Shown: in pieces, positions 1 through 9,403 of the stretch | How positions within the stretch are numbered: position 1 is the stretch's first letter | Layout: each line of letters begins with the position of its first letter | Translations under genes and position numbers: made by a program | The notes under the pieces: generated by a model | What the model was told of the DNA's origin: nothing | Database searches by the model: none | What the model saw: only the letters and a program-made list of their open reading frames with translations | Source: Bacteroidota bacterium | GTDB taxonomy: Bacteria; Bacteroidota; Bacteroidia; 2-12-FULL-35-15 | DNA: 64,000 nucleotides | Assembly (NCBI GenBank): GCA_947504725.1 | Contig: CANNHN010000007.1 | Coordinates: 1 to 64,000, forward strand | Direction of reading: 5' to 3'

Positions 1-64
1 GGAAAGAGAACGAATAAAACAAAATTGTATTAGGAGCAGAAAAATGGAATACGAAAAATTAAAA

Positions 65-94
65 TTGAAAAACAAAAAAAATAACTTAGCTTTG
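65..94 (+). promoter_or_regulatory. Bacteroidota-type promoter of the orphan sorting-domain gene
   Basis: A TAGCTTTG box at 87-94 fits the -7 consensus TAnnTTTG, with a TTG at 65-67 spaced 19 nt upstream. Transcription would start near 101, shortly before the ATG at 117. This suggests that the small gene downstream is expressed on its own and is not just the end of an upstream gene. The call rests on motif matching only. Confidence 0.45.
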
Positions 95-116
95 AATTAA
101 CAATAAACACTCCTTA

Positions 117-392
117 ATGAAAAGTTCAAATTACTTTGAAGACATACACGTGTACCCAAATCCTGCAATTGACATGATTACAATTGATTATCCTGCTGGA
201 TTTAAAAAGTATCAACTGCAATTATTTGATGCCTTAGGTCAAATGGTTTTGAATGAGCAATTAGATAATGATGCTTCAAACAATGGAGTTTTAACGCATA
301 CTATTAATGTTAGTGAATTAACGAAAGGCGTTTACATTGTGAACCTTCAAACGGAGAGTAATAGTTCATTCAAACGCGTGGTGATTCAATAA
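117..392 (+). CDS. Free-standing T9SS type A sorting domain (91 aa)
   Basis: The whole protein is a T9SS C-terminal sorting domain: a VYPNPA start near residue 12, a beta-rich core with LFDALGQMV, a KGVYIVNL strand and a final FKRVVIQ. Normally this domain ends a large secreted protein and is removed after passage through the outer membrane. Here there is no signal peptide and no cargo. An in-frame TGA at 93-95 closes the frame upstream, so it is not simply the tail of a longer gene within the window. It may be a relic of a truncated cargo gene or a small gene expressed from the promoter at 65-94. The family call is firm; function as a separate protein is unproven. Confidence 0.7.
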   Translation: MKSSNYFEDIHVYPNPAIDMITIDYPAGFKKYQLQLFDALGQMVLNEQLDNDASNNGVLTHTINVSELTKGVYIVNLQTESNSSFKRVVIQ

Positions 393-415
393 TAAATTGC
401 CTGAATTTTCTTAAA

Positions 416-450
416 TAGAGGCGAACTAAAAGGTTCGCCTCTATAATTTT
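416..450 (+). terminator. Rho-independent terminator
   Basis: Perfect 11-bp stem (416-426 with 433-443) with a 6-nt loop, followed by TAATTTT. It closes the orphan sorting-domain gene and isolates it from the protease gene at 500. Confidence 0.85.
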
Positions 451-499
451 AAAAACAATCTATACTAAAATTTGTAATCAATTTAATTTTTAGAATTAT

Positions 500-3451
500 A
501 TGCAAACAAAATCATTTTTAAGTTTAATAGTAGCAACATTTTTTGCTACTACAATGGTAGCACAAACAAAATTAATTGAAAAGGTAACTCGTAAGGGTTC
601 TGAATTAGTTATCTCTTACGAAAAATATAAACTTGCAAACGGACTAACCATTTTGGTTCATGAAGATCATTCTGATCCTATCGTTTATGTAGATGTAACG
701 TATCATGTTGGTTCTGCTCGTGAACAAGATGGTCGTTCGGGTTTCGCACATTTTTTTGAACACATGATGTTTCAAGGTTCAGAACATGTTGGTGATGAAC
801 AACATTTTAAAATTGTTAGTGAAGCAGGCGGAACATTAAATGGAACTACCAATTTAGATAGAACAAATTACTTTGAAGTAATGCCTTCCAATCAATTAGA
901 AGTTGCAATGTGGCTGGAGTCGGATAGAATGGGTTTTTTGTTAGACTCTGTAACGCAGAAAAAATTTGAAGTGCAACGTGCAACAGTAAAAAATGAACGA
1001 GGACAAAATTATGACAATCGTCCGTATGGTTTAGCTGGTGAAAAATCATCTGCAGCACTTTATCCAACAACACATCCTTATTCTTGGTTAACGATTGGAT
1101 ACATTGAAGATTTAAATCGTGTAGATGTAAACGATTTAAAAAAATTCTTTATGCGTTGGTATGGACCGAACAATGCTACATTAACTGTTTCTGGAGATGT
1201 TACTCCTGATCAAGTAGTGAAGTTGGCAGAAAAATATTTCGGACCAATTGTTCCGGGTCCAGAAGTTAAACCACAAACATTTCCTGCAGTTGTTTTAGAT
1301 AAAGATAGATATGTTTCTTACGAAGATAATATTCGTTCTCCGATGTTAGATCTTTCTTTTCCAACTGTTCCTGCTCGCTCACCAGACGAAGCTCCTTTGG
1401 ATGTGTTGGCAGATATTTTAGCGGGTGGAAAGTCTTCCATTTTTTATCAGAATTTTGTAAAATCACAATTGGCATTGTCGGCAAGTGCTGGTCATCCTAC
1501 TGCTGAATTAGCAGGTAGTTTTGATATTACAATTCGCACGTTTCCTGATAAATCATTAGCAAAAATGGATTCGTTAGTTCGTTATTCGTTGTTAGAATTT
1601 GAAAAACGAGGTGTTACAGATGAAGACATAAAAAAATACATTGCAGGATTTGAAACACAAATGATTAATTCACTATCAAGTGTTCAAGGTAAAGGTGGAA
1701 TGCTTGCTTCTTATGAAACGTTCACAGGAAATGCAAATTACATTACAAAAGAAATTGAGCGTTACAACAAAGTAACCAAAGAAGATGTAATGCGTGTGTA
1801 TAATAAATACATCAAAAATAAATATGCAGTTGTTTTAAGTGTTTGTCCGAAAGGGAAATCGAACCTTGCTGCGAAGCCCGATAACTATGTTCCAGAAAAG
1901 CGTAACGTAAATGCTCCAGAAGCTGCTGAATACAAAAATTTAGTTTATAATAAAGCGAAAGATACATTTGACAGAAGTAAAAAGCCCGCTGCAGGTCCAA
2001 ATCCAGTGGTGAAAGCCCCTACATATTGGAAGCAGAGTTTTGATAATGGAATAAAAATTATCGGAGCAAAAAGCGATGAAGTGCCAAGTACTACTTTTCA
2101 ACTTAGTATTGAAGCTGGACATCGTTATGAGAAAAAAGAGCAAGCGGGAATTTCTCAATTGCTTACAAGTGTCATGAATGAGTCTACTACAAAACACAGT
2201 GCTGAAGAGATTGGTGAGATGTTGGAAAAGTTAGGTAGTAGTGTTAGTATTGGTAGTAACGGGCAAGATATTGTTTTGTATGTTTCTACTTTAACAAAAA
2301 ATATTGATGCAACTTTGGCAATCGCTGAAGAAATGTTGTTTCAACCTAAGTTTGATGCCGTGGAATTTGAATTAATTAAAAAGCAACGTATTGAAGCAAT
2401 TGCAAATCAAGTTACTCAAGCCACAACGGTAGCAAACAATGTGTATGCAAAATTAATTTATGGGAAAGATCACATTATGGGAATTCCATCAATGGGAACA
2501 AAAGAAACAGTGAGTGCGATAACGTTAGAAGATGTAAAAAAATATTATGCGGATAATATTACACCTAGTATTTCTTCCCTTGTTATTGTTGGTGATGTTA
2601 CTCAAGAAGCAATTTTGCCGAAAATAAATTTCTTGAAAAATTGGAAAGGTCCTAAAGTGAAACATGCTCCAGAAGTAGCAGTTCCAACTAGTGATAAAAC
2701 AAAAATATATTTTGTGAATAAAGATAAAGCGCCACAGTCAGAAATTCGAATTGGATTTATGTCTATGCCTTACGATGCAACAGGTGAGTTTTATAAATCT
2801 GGAATTATGAACTTTGCGTTGGGCGGAGCATTCAACAGTAGAATTAATTTAAATTTACGTGAAGCGCATGGATTTACGTATGGAGCACGTTCTGGTTTCT
2901 CCGGAAATCAGTTTGCGGGACCATATACTGCAAGTGCAGGTGTGCGCGGTGATGCAACAGATAGTTCGGTAGTTGAATTTATGAAAGAAATAAAGTTATT
3001 TGCCGATAAAGGTATTACAAATGAAGAGTTGCTGTTTACCAAAAATTCTATGGGGCAAAATGAAGCTTTGAAATATGAGACAGCTGGACAGAAAGCAGGA
3101 TTTGTGAAACGTATTTTAGATTACAATCTAGAAAAAACATACACAGATAAACAAAATGAAATATTAAAGGCTATTACCAAAGAAGAAGTTAATTTGTTGG
3201 CAAAAAAACAATTGCAATATGATAAGATGGCAATTTTAGTAGTTGGCGATAAATCCAAAGTTCTTTTGCCATTAACGAAGCTCGGCTATGAAGTGATTGA
3301 ATTAGATGCTGATGGTAATGAAATAAAAGGGCCTGATTTGAAGAAGGATGTTTATAGACCAACTGATAGACCTGTTAATACTACTGGTGCTGAAAGCAAC
3401 CCAAATGGAACGGTAAAGCCGCCTCCAAGAAATGCAGAAAACCCAAGATAA
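500..3451 (+). CDS. M16 family zinc metalloprotease, two-domain, secreted
   Basis: A 983-residue insulinase-type (M16) peptidase with a cleavable signal peptide ending near VAQ at residue 22, so it probably works in the periplasm. The N-terminal M16 domain has the inverted zinc motif HFFEH (H84, E87, H88) and the distal glutamate E166 in NERGQ. A second M16 module from about residue 525 lacks HxxEH and should be the inactive half that completes the clamp, as in other two-domain M16 proteins. A low-complexity proline/asparagine tail ends the protein. Members degrade small unfolded peptides and are common in Bacteroidota; the substrate is not predictable. It is monocistronic: a terminator precedes it and a repeat-filled convergent gap follows. 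Confidence 0.9.
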   Translation: MQTKSFLSLIVATFFATTMVAQTKLIEKVTRKGSELVISYEKYKLANGLTILVHEDHSDPIVYVDVTYHVGSAREQDGRSGFAHFFEHMMFQGSEHVGDEQHFKIVSEAGGTLNGTTNLDRTNYFEVMPSNQLEVAMWLESDRMGFLLDSVTQKKFEVQRATVKNERGQNYDNRPYGLAGEKSSAALYPTTHPYSWLTIGYIEDLNRVDVNDLKKFFMRWYGPNNATLTVSGDVTPDQVVKLAEKYFGPIVPGPEVKPQTFPAVVLDKDRYVSYEDNIRSPMLDLSFPTVPARSPDEAPLDVLADILAGGKSSIFYQNFVKSQLALSASAGHPTAELAGSFDITIRTFPDKSLAKMDSLVRYSLLEFEKRGVTDEDIKKYIAGFETQMINSLSSVQGKGGMLASYETFTGNANYITKEIERYNKVTKEDVMRVYNKYIKNKYAVVLSVCPKGKSNLAAKPDNYVPEKRNVNAPEAAEYKNLVYNKAKDTFDRSKKPAAGPNPVVKAPTYWKQSFDNGIKIIGAKSDEVPSTTFQLSIEAGHRYEKKEQAGISQLLTSVMNESTTKHSAEEIGEMLEKLGSSVSIGSNGQDIVLYVSTLTKNIDATLAIAEEMLFQPKFDAVEFELIKKQRIEAIANQVTQATTVANNVYAKLIYGKDHIMGIPSMGTKETVSAITLEDVKKYYADNITPSISSLVIVGDVTQEAILPKINFLKNWKGPKVKHAPEVAVPTSDKTKIYFVNKDKAPQSEIRIGFMSMPYDATGEFYKSGIMNFALGGAFNSRINLNLREAHGFTYGARSGFSGNQFAGPYTASAGVRGDATDSSVVEFMKEIKLFADKGITNEELLFTKNSMGQNEALKYETAGQKAGFVKRILDYNLEKTYTDKQNEILKAITKEEVNLLAKKQLQYDKMAILVVGDKSKVLLPLTKLGYEVIELDADGNEIKGPDLKKDVYRPTDRPVNTTGAESNPNGTVKPPPRNAENPR

Positions 3452-3456
3452 TTTTT

Positions 3457-3473
3457 GACTTCGCTCGAAATGA
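3457..3473 (-). repeat. GTCATTTCGAG-type repeat fragment
   Basis: On the minus strand this reads TCATTTCGAGCGAAGTC, the core of a motif seen again at 62292 and 57261. It begins six bases after the protease stop codon. Confidence 0.6.
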
Positions 3474-3520
3474 TCATCAGAACTATCATTTCGGATTTCA
3501 AAAAAAGTCAATCTTGTGTC

Positions 3521-3605
3521 CGTCATTGCGAGGAACGAAGCAATCTCTATTAATTGGTAGCTATGTTTCTCATTTTGAAAGATTGCTTCGTTCCTCGCAA
3601 TGACG
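3521..3605. repeat. 26-bp perfect inverted repeat in a convergent gap
   Basis: The arm at 3521-3546 begins CGTCATTGCGAGG and is matched perfectly by its reverse complement at 3580-3605, around a 33-nt spacer. It lies between the 3' ends of the protease and tadA genes, so its RNA could act as a terminator in either direction. The GTCATTGCGAG opening is close to the GTCATTTCGAG motif of other repeats in the window. Confidence 0.85.
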
Positions 3606-3627
3606 TTCTAAAGTGAATGAGTGCTAA

Positions 3628-4077
3628 TTACTCTCTTTTTTTCTGAAAAAAAGATTTCAATAATTCAGCGCTTTCATCTGCCAATATTCCTGAAACTATT
3701 TCTGTTTTAGGATGTAATAGTGAATGTGTAATCAGATTAAATCCTCGTTTAGTATCAGCAGCCCCATAAACAATTTTCCCGAATTGTGCCCAAGATATAG
3801 CTCCTGCACACATTACACATGGTTCGAGTGTAACATACAACGTGCATTCGTTTAAATATTTCCCATTTAAATAATTGGCTGCAGAAGTAATTGCTTGCAT
3901 TTCTGCGTGAGCAGTAACATCGTTCAACCGTTCGGTTAAATTATGTGCTCTGGCAATAATTTTATTCTGACAAACTACAATCGCTCCAACAGGCACTTCA
4001 TCGGCATCATATGCTTTTTGTGCCTCTTTTAATGCCTCTCGCATAAACGATTCGTTACTAAATACAGTTAATTCCAT
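3628..4077 (-). CDS. tadA: tRNA-specific adenosine deaminase TadA
   Basis: A zinc-dependent cytidine-deaminase-fold enzyme that converts wobble A34 to inosine in tRNA-Arg. Visible motifs are HAE (H57, proton-shuttle E59) and PCVMC (C87, C90), the standard zinc and catalytic set; the spacing and the 149-residue length are typical. The frame stays open 20 codons upstream, but the ATG at 4077 (MELTVFSNE) matches the usual start just before the first helix, so I chose it. The gene faces the protease gene across a repeat-filled gap. A close alternative is a guanine deaminase of the same superfamily, but the short length and AHAEM context favour TadA. Confidence 0.9.
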   Translation of the reverse strand: MELTVFSNESFMREALKEAQKAYDADEVPVGAIVVCQNKIIARAHNLTERLNDVTAHAEMQAITSAANYLNGKYLNECTLYVTLEPCVMCAGAISWAQFGKIVYGAADTKRGFNLITHSLLHPKTEIVSGILADESAELLKSFFQKKRE

Positions 4078-4178
4078 TGTGGTTGATTGTTTTGTAAAAG
4101 TAACACAAATTTCAAAAAAGCCTTTGATTTTGTTCAATAAACAGAGGTTAATTTAAGGGCGATTGTCAATTAATATTT

Positions 4179-4186
4179 TAAATTTG
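4179..4186 (+). promoter_or_regulatory. -7 promoter box of the propeller sensor gene
   Basis: TAAATTTG matches TAnnTTTG. A start near 4193 would place the ATG at 4222, rather than the in-frame ATG at 4268, as the first start codon on the transcript. No clear -33 box is visible. Confidence 0.4.
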
Positions 4187-4221
4187 TATATCCTGAAATT
4201 TACTTAGGAATTAAGCCTTTA

Positions 4222-4267
4222 ATGAAACGTACACTATTTAAATATTTACTTTCTTTTTGCCATTTTA
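4222..4267 (+). other. Out-of-frame signal-peptide start of the propeller sensor
   Basis: The ATG at 4222 reads MKRTLFKYLLSF, a typical signal-peptide N-terminus, but one base out of frame with the gene. Removing one T from the run at 4254-4258 joins it to AILMCFLQSTLNAQQ and gives a complete signal peptide. This is therefore most likely the true 5' end, displaced by a one-base change. Confidence 0.75.
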
Positions 4268-7200
4268 ATGTGCTTTTTGCAAAGCACTCTAAATGCTCAG
4301 CAGTATAATTTTAAAAATTTCACTCCTAAAAATGGATTGGCGAGTTCCATCGTCAACAGTATTTTTCAAGATAGTAATGGTTATGTTTGGTTTGGTACGC
4401 AAGGTGGAGGTGTTAGCCGTTTCAATGGTAAAGTATTTAAAAATTTCAACAAAGAATCAGGACTTGTTGATAATGATGTAACATACATTACAGAAGACAA
4501 ACGTGGAAATATTTGGATTGCTACTTCTGGAGGTGTATCAAAATTTGATGGTGTTACATTTACGAATTATACTCAAAAGGATGGTTTAGCAAGTGGTGTG
4601 GTTTACTGTATTTATGTGGATGAAAAAAATACCATTTGGTTTGCAGTTCAAGATGGAGGAGTAAATATTTATGATGGCAAAAATTTTAAACAATTATTAT
4701 TGAAGGATGGTTTGCCTTCTAATAATGTTTTTACAATTATTCAAGATAAAAATAAAAATTATTGGTTTGGATTATCAAATGGAATTGCTAAATACGATGG
4801 AGATAGAATTACGAGTTATGATAAACATCCCGCTGTCAACAACAAAACGTATTTTTCATCCTATTTAGATTCTAAAGGAAATGTTTGGTTTGGTGGAATT
4901 CAGGAGAATGGGGTTATTAAATACAATGGGACAGATTTTGAAAGGTTCGTGTTACCTAAAGCTGTTGAAAATGATTTTATAGGAAGTATCACAGAAGACA
5001 ATAAAAATAATATGTGGTTTGCTACCGACCATGGAGCCTTAAAGTATGATGGCAAACAATTTTTACTATTCACAGAGAAAGAAGGATTAGCATCCAATTA
5101 CGTGCTTTCACTTTGTCACGATTACGAAAATAACATCTGGATTGGAACACAGGATGGGGGAGTGAATCTTTTTAATAATGAATCATTTGTAAATTATACT
5201 GAAAAGGATGGACTTCTAAATAAAAATATTGTTTCTATTATTCAAGAATCAGATGATACTTATATTTTAGGAACATCAGGATTAGGTTTAAATGTTTTAA
5301 ATGCTCAAGCCAATACCTTTTCGCCTTTATCAAATTCAAAAGAGGTTCAAAGTTGTAATGTAAGAAGTACAATGCTGGATAAAAACAAACAGCTTTGGGT
5401 AGGAACGCAAGAAGGTGTTTTTGTTCTTAAAAAAGAAGGAGCACTGTATACGTTAAAACAGAATTTTGAAAAAATAAACAATACAATTTTTTATAATGTG
5501 ATTGCTATTGTAGAAGATCAAAACAACTCTGTTTGGCTAGGTTCTTATGGCTCTGGAATTGCTAAAATTAACGGAGCAACAAGTGAATTGTTTACTAAAG
5601 AAAATGGTTTTATTTCAAATAATATTCTTACCATTTTCAAAGATAGTAAATCCATTATTTGGATTGGAACAAAAGATGAAGGGTTGGTAAAATATGACGG
5701 ACAAAAATTTACTCAGTATACTTTAAAGGATGGTTTGACAGACAAAGGAATTTGGAGTATAACTGAAGATAAGAATGGAATACTTTATCTAGGTACAAAT
5801 GAAAGTGGGGTGTTTATTTATGATAGGAAAGAATTTAAATCGGTAAATATTTCTGATGGATTGTGTTCAAATTATGTCCCAGGTATTGTGTATGATCAAC
5901 TTGATAATTGTATTTGGATAGGAACTGAAAAAGGAATTAATAGAATTAAATTCAAGAAAAATTTTGAAATTGAATCCATCCGTTATTATGGTGAACAAGA
6001 GGGTTATCAAGGAATTGCAACCAATACAAATTCAGTAATTCTGGATACAAAAGGCATTATGTGGTTTGGTGGCACAAATGGATTGAGCCGATACAATCGA
6101 ATATATGATTTCCCTAATTCAACACCTCCTAAACTTCATATAAACGGTTTGAAATTAGCTTATCAAGTTGTTGATTGGAAAAATTATGCAGATTCTGTTG
6201 ATGTTTTTTCTGGCCTACCAATTAATTTATCATTGTCACATAAAAATAATAATCTATCATTCGACTTTCAAGCGTTTACTACTGATAATGTAAAATACAC
6301 ATTTATTTTGGAAGGACAGGATGAGCAGTGGTCGCCATTGTCTACTAAATCAGAAGCAGTTTTTACAAACATTAATCCCGGCAAGACTTATACATTTAAA
6401 GTGAAGGCCATAAATAGCAATGGAATATGGAGCGATAAAGTGTTATCATTTTCATTTACCATTAATCCTCCTTGGTGGCAAACATGGTGGTTTTATACAC
6501 TTTCTGCTTTACTAATTGTTGGAGGTGTTTTGGGGTTTATAAATTACAGAACAGCTCAACTTGCAAAGGAGAAAAAAATCTTAGAAGAAAAAGTTACGGA
6601 ACGAACTGTAGAGTTGAAGGATGCGAATGATAAACTTTCTGTTGCTTTTCAAGATATAAAAGATAGTATCAATTATGCGAAAAAAATTCAAGATGCAATC
6701 TTGCCCTTAGAAGAGGAAATAAATAAAGCGTTGCCACAATCTTTTGTTTTGTTTAAACCACGAGATGTTGTAAGTGGAGATTTTTATTGGTTTAATAGAA
6801 AGGATAATTTCATATATCTTGCAGCAGTAGATTGTACTGGACATGTTGTTCCTGGCGCTTTTATGAGCATGATTGGAAGCTCTTTGTTAAATGAAATTGT
6901 AAGCAAAAAAGGAAATCACGATGCTGCAAGCGTATTAAAAAAACTACACAATGGGGTGCGGAAATCTTTAAAACAAGATAGAGATAGTTATGAATCAAAA
7001 GACGGAATGGATTTGGCTTTGACTGTAATTGATTTGACTGCTAATACGCTTCAATATGCAGGTGCTAAGCGCTCGTTGTTCTGTTTTACTGAAAATGAAT
7101 TTAAAGAAGTAAAGGCAGACAAACAATCCATTGGTGGATTAGAAATGCAAGACGATTATATTTTTACTAACCATAATTTTGAATTAAAAAAAGGAGATAC

Positions 7201-7408
7201 ATTCTATTTATTTACCGATGGATATGTAGACCAATTTGGTGGAGAAAAGGGTAAAAAATACTCAACAAAGCGCCTAAAAGAGCGATTAGAAGCAATTCAA
7301 TCTTTGTCGCTAAAAGAACAAGGAAACAAGCTGGAAGCAGACATTAGCCAATGGCAATCCGACCTAGAACAAGTGGATGACATCCTTGTAATTGGACTTC
7401 GATTTTAG
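4268..7408 (+). CDS. Two-component-propeller / Y_Y_Y sensor with SpoIIE-type PP2C phosphatase
   Basis: Order of domains: about 13 propeller blades with W-F/I-G-T...G-(V/I)-x-x-(F/Y)-(D/N)-G repeats (residues 20-615), a Y_Y_Y immunoglobulin-like domain (about 655-735), a transmembrane helix after PPWWQTWWFY (about 740-760), a coiled-coil linker, and a C-terminal SpoIIE/PP2C phosphatase (about 820-1046). Metal-binding motifs of the phosphatase are intact: SGDFYW, DCTGH (D855), TDGY (D984) and VDDILVIG. It should sense an extracytoplasmic ligand and dephosphorylate a cytoplasmic phosphoprotein, perhaps an anti-sigma-factor antagonist, although no such partner is nearby. Most propeller/Y_Y_Y proteins signal through a histidine kinase, so this output is different. 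From the ATG at 4268 the signal peptide lacks its basic N-terminus; see the displaced segment at 4222-4267. Confidence 0.88.
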   Translation: MCFLQSTLNAQQYNFKNFTPKNGLASSIVNSIFQDSNGYVWFGTQGGGVSRFNGKVFKNFNKESGLVDNDVTYITEDKRGNIWIATSGGVSKFDGVTFTNYTQKDGLASGVVYCIYVDEKNTIWFAVQDGGVNIYDGKNFKQLLLKDGLPSNNVFTIIQDKNKNYWFGLSNGIAKYDGDRITSYDKHPAVNNKTYFSSYLDSKGNVWFGGIQENGVIKYNGTDFERFVLPKAVENDFIGSITEDNKNNMWFATDHGALKYDGKQFLLFTEKEGLASNYVLSLCHDYENNIWIGTQDGGVNLFNNESFVNYTEKDGLLNKNIVSIIQESDDTYILGTSGLGLNVLNAQANTFSPLSNSKEVQSCNVRSTMLDKNKQLWVGTQEGVFVLKKEGALYTLKQNFEKINNTIFYNVIAIVEDQNNSVWLGSYGSGIAKINGATSELFTKENGFISNNILTIFKDSKSIIWIGTKDEGLVKYDGQKFTQYTLKDGLTDKGIWSITEDKNGILYLGTNESGVFIYDRKEFKSVNISDGLCSNYVPGIVYDQLDNCIWIGTEKGINRIKFKKNFEIESIRYYGEQEGYQGIATNTNSVILDTKGIMWFGGTNGLSRYNRIYDFPNSTPPKLHINGLKLAYQVVDWKNYADSVDVFSGLPINLSLSHKNNNLSFDFQAFTTDNVKYTFILEGQDEQWSPLSTKSEAVFTNINPGKTYTFKVKAINSNGIWSDKVLSFSFTINPPWWQTWWFYTLSALLIVGGVLGFINYRTAQLAKEKKILEEKVTERTVELKDANDKLSVAFQDIKDSINYAKKIQDAILPLEEEINKALPQSFVLFKPRDVVSGDFYWFNRKDNFIYLAAVDCTGHVVPGAFMSMIGSSLLNEIVSKKGNHDAASVLKKLHNGVRKSLKQDRDSYESKDGMDLALTVIDLTANTLQYAGAKRSLFCFTENEFKEVKADKQSIGGLEMQDDYIFTNHNFELKKGDTFYLFTDGYVDQFGGEKGKKYSTKRLKERLEAIQSLSLKEQGNKLEADISQWQSDLEQVDDILVIGLRF

Positions 7409-7480
7409 CCTTCCAACATAGCCTAATTTTTAGTAATTTCGCATTCATTATAATTTAAGGTATAAATGTAGATTTTAAAT

Positions 7481-7512
7481 AATCTAACATCTCATATCTA
7501 ACATCTAATATC
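7481..7512. repeat. Short-word intergenic tract upstream of aspS
   Basis: Reiterates the words CTAACATCT and ATATC with small variations up to 6 nt before the aspS ATG. It is one of several such tracts in this window that occupy gaps next to genes. Confidence 0.5.
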
Positions 7513-7518
7513 AAAAAA

Positions 7519-9294
7519 ATGTTACGATCACACACTTGCGGAGAATTGCGTATTTCAAATGCTGGACAAACAGTTACATTAAGCGGATGGGTTCAAGGAG
7601 TTAGAGATAAAGGTTCTTTGCTTTGGATAGATTTGCGTGATAGATATGGAATTACTCAAATTACCATAGAAACCGATAAAGCTTCAAAAGAATTGGTGGA
7701 TGTTGCACGTACCTTGGGCCGTGAATTTGTAATTTCAGTTACAGGTACTGTTGCGGAGCGGTACTCCAAATCCGATAAATTAGAGACAGGTGATGTTGAA
7801 ATTAATCCTGAAAAAATTGTTGTTATAAACGCTGCCATTACTCCTCCTTTCACTATTGAAGATGAAACAGATGGCGGTGATGATATTCGTATGAAATATC
7901 GTTACCTAGATTTGAGAAGAAATTCGGTGCGCAAAAATTTAGAGTTGCGTCATCGTATTGCTATTGAAGTTCGTAATTATTTAGATAAATTAAATTTCTT
8001 AGAAGTAGAAACGCCTGTTTTAATTAAATCAACTCCTGAAGGCGCAAGAGATTTTGTGGTGCCTTCTCGAATGAATCCAGGTGAGTTTTATGCCTTACCC
8101 CAATCACCACAAACGTTCAAACAATTGTTGATGGTGGGTGGCTTTGATCGTTATTATCAAATTGTAAAATGTTTCAGAGATGAAGATTTGCGAGCTGATC
8201 GTCAACCTGAATTTACTCAGATCGATTGTGAAATGGCATTTGTGGAGCAAGAAGATATTTTAAACACTTTTGAAGGATTGATTCGTCATTTATTTAAGAG
8301 CGTTAAAGGACTCGACATTCCAACACTTTCGAGAATGACGTATGCCGATGCTATGAAATTTTATGGAAACGATAAACCGGATATTCGCTTCGAAATGAAA
8401 TTTGTGGAGATGAATGATATTGTGAAAGGGAAAGATTTTAAAGTGTTTGACGATGCGGAGTTAGTAGTTGGTATTTGTGCGAATGGTGCAGCAGAATATA
8501 CACGTAAACAAATGGATGAATTAACAGAATTCATAAAGCGTCCACAAATTGGTGCAACCGGTTTAATATATGCTCGCTATAATTTAGATGGAACAATTAA
8601 GTCATCAGTAGATAAATTTTATAATGAGGAGGAATTAAAAAAATGGGTTGCAGCATTTGATGCGAAGCCAGGTGATTTAATGATGTTGATTGCAGGCGAA
8701 GAAAACAAAGCTCGTAAAGCATTATCTGAGTTGCGTTTAGAAATGGGCAATCGTTTAGGTTTGAGAGATAAAAATAAATTTGCTTGTCACTGGATTATTG
8801 ATTTTCCATTGTTGGAATTCAGCGAAGAAGTGGATTCAACTTCCGTTGGCGAAAAGGGTGGCCGTTGGCATGCGAAACATCATCCGTTCACATCTCCTAA
8901 ATTGGAAGATGTTGCTTTGCTGGAAACTGATCCAGGTGCTGTTCGTGCAAATGCTTATGATTTGGTAATTAATGGTGTTGAAATTGGTGGTGGTTCTATT
9001 CGTATACACGATAAAAATTTGCAAGCGAAAATGTTCGGCTTGTTAGGTTTCAGTAAAGAGGCTGCACAAGCACAGTTTGGATTCTTGATGAATGCATTTG
9101 AATTTGGTGCGCCTCCACACGGAGGATTAGCATTCGGATTTGATAGATTGTGTTCTTTGTTTGGTGGTGCAGACGTAATTCGTGATTTTATTGCTTTCCC
9201 TAAAAATAATTCAGGACGAGATGTGATGATTGATTCACCATCACCAATAGCGCAAGCCCAGTTGGATGAGTTGATGATTGAGTTGAAGAAGTAA
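7519..9294 (+). CDS. aspS: Aspartate--tRNA ligase
   Basis: Class II aminoacyl-tRNA synthetase charging tRNA-Asp, cytoplasmic. The 591-residue length is that of the bacterial type with a GAD insertion. An N-terminal OB-fold anticodon-binding domain ([13 protein letters not shown]...IDLRDRYG) is followed by motif 2 ([16 protein letters not shown], about residue 218) and motif 3 ([10 protein letters not shown], near residue 535). The [11 protein letters not shown] start is typical of the family. I cannot tell from sequence whether it is discriminating or also charges tRNA-Asn; the presence of gatC in the window would permit the indirect route. It ends in a convergent gap that contains a GTCATTTCGAGTG repeat. 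Confidence 0.97.
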   Translation: MLRSHTCGELRISNAGQTVTLSGWVQGVRDKGSLLWIDLRDRYGITQITIETDKASKELVDVARTLGREFVISVTGTVAERYSKSDKLETGDVEINPEKIVVINAAITPPFTIEDETDGGDDIRMKYRYLDLRRNSVRKNLELRHRIAIEVRNYLDKLNFLEVETPVLIKSTPEGARDFVVPSRMNPGEFYALPQSPQTFKQLLMVGGFDRYYQIVKCFRDEDLRADRQPEFTQIDCEMAFVEQEDILNTFEGLIRHLFKSVKGLDIPTLSRMTYADAMKFYGNDKPDIRFEMKFVEMNDIVKGKDFKVFDDAELVVGICANGAAEYTRKQMDELTEFIKRPQIGATGLIYARYNLDGTIKSSVDKFYNEEELKKWVAAFDAKPGDLMMLIAGEENKARKALSELRLEMGNRLGLRDKNKFACHWIIDFPLLEFSEEVDSTSVGEKGGRWHAKHHPFTSPKLEDVALLETDPGAVRANAYDLVINGVEIGGGSIRIHDKNLQAKMFGLLGFSKEAAQAQFGFLMNAFEFGAPPHGGLAFGFDRLCSLFGGADVIRDFIAFPKNNSGRDVMIDSPSPIAQAQLDELMIELKK

Positions 9295-9310
9295 GAAAAT
9301 TAAGTGTGCT

Positions 9311-9352
9311 GTCATTTCGAGTGTTTCGCTTTTCGCGAAACGTATCGAGAAA
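9311..9352 (+). repeat. GTCATTTCGAGTG...CGTATCGAGAA stem-loop repeat, copy 1
   Basis: Conserved left flank GTCATTTCGAGTG, a hairpin GTTTC-GCTTTTCGC-GAAAC, and conserved right flank CGTATCGAGAA. The same flanks enclose different hairpin tips at 32889-32938 and, inverted, at 32970-33012. It lies between the convergent ends of aspS and the lipoprotein gene. Confidence 0.75.
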
Positions 9353-9403
9353 GTGTGATAGCTTTAGAATATTTCACAACCTTTGCTGTTTAGCAGGATT
9401 TTT

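Noticed and set aside
2-100. Open frame from the window edge ending at a TAA (98-100)
   Set aside because: Very A-rich and lysine-heavy, no recognisable domain, and it overlaps the promoter proposed at 65-94. It could be the end of an upstream gene, but this cannot be judged from 99 bases.
4254-4258. Programmed ribosomal frameshifting in the propeller sensor
   Set aside because: A run of only five T without a recognisable slippery heptamer or downstream structure. A simple indel or sequencing error is more likely.
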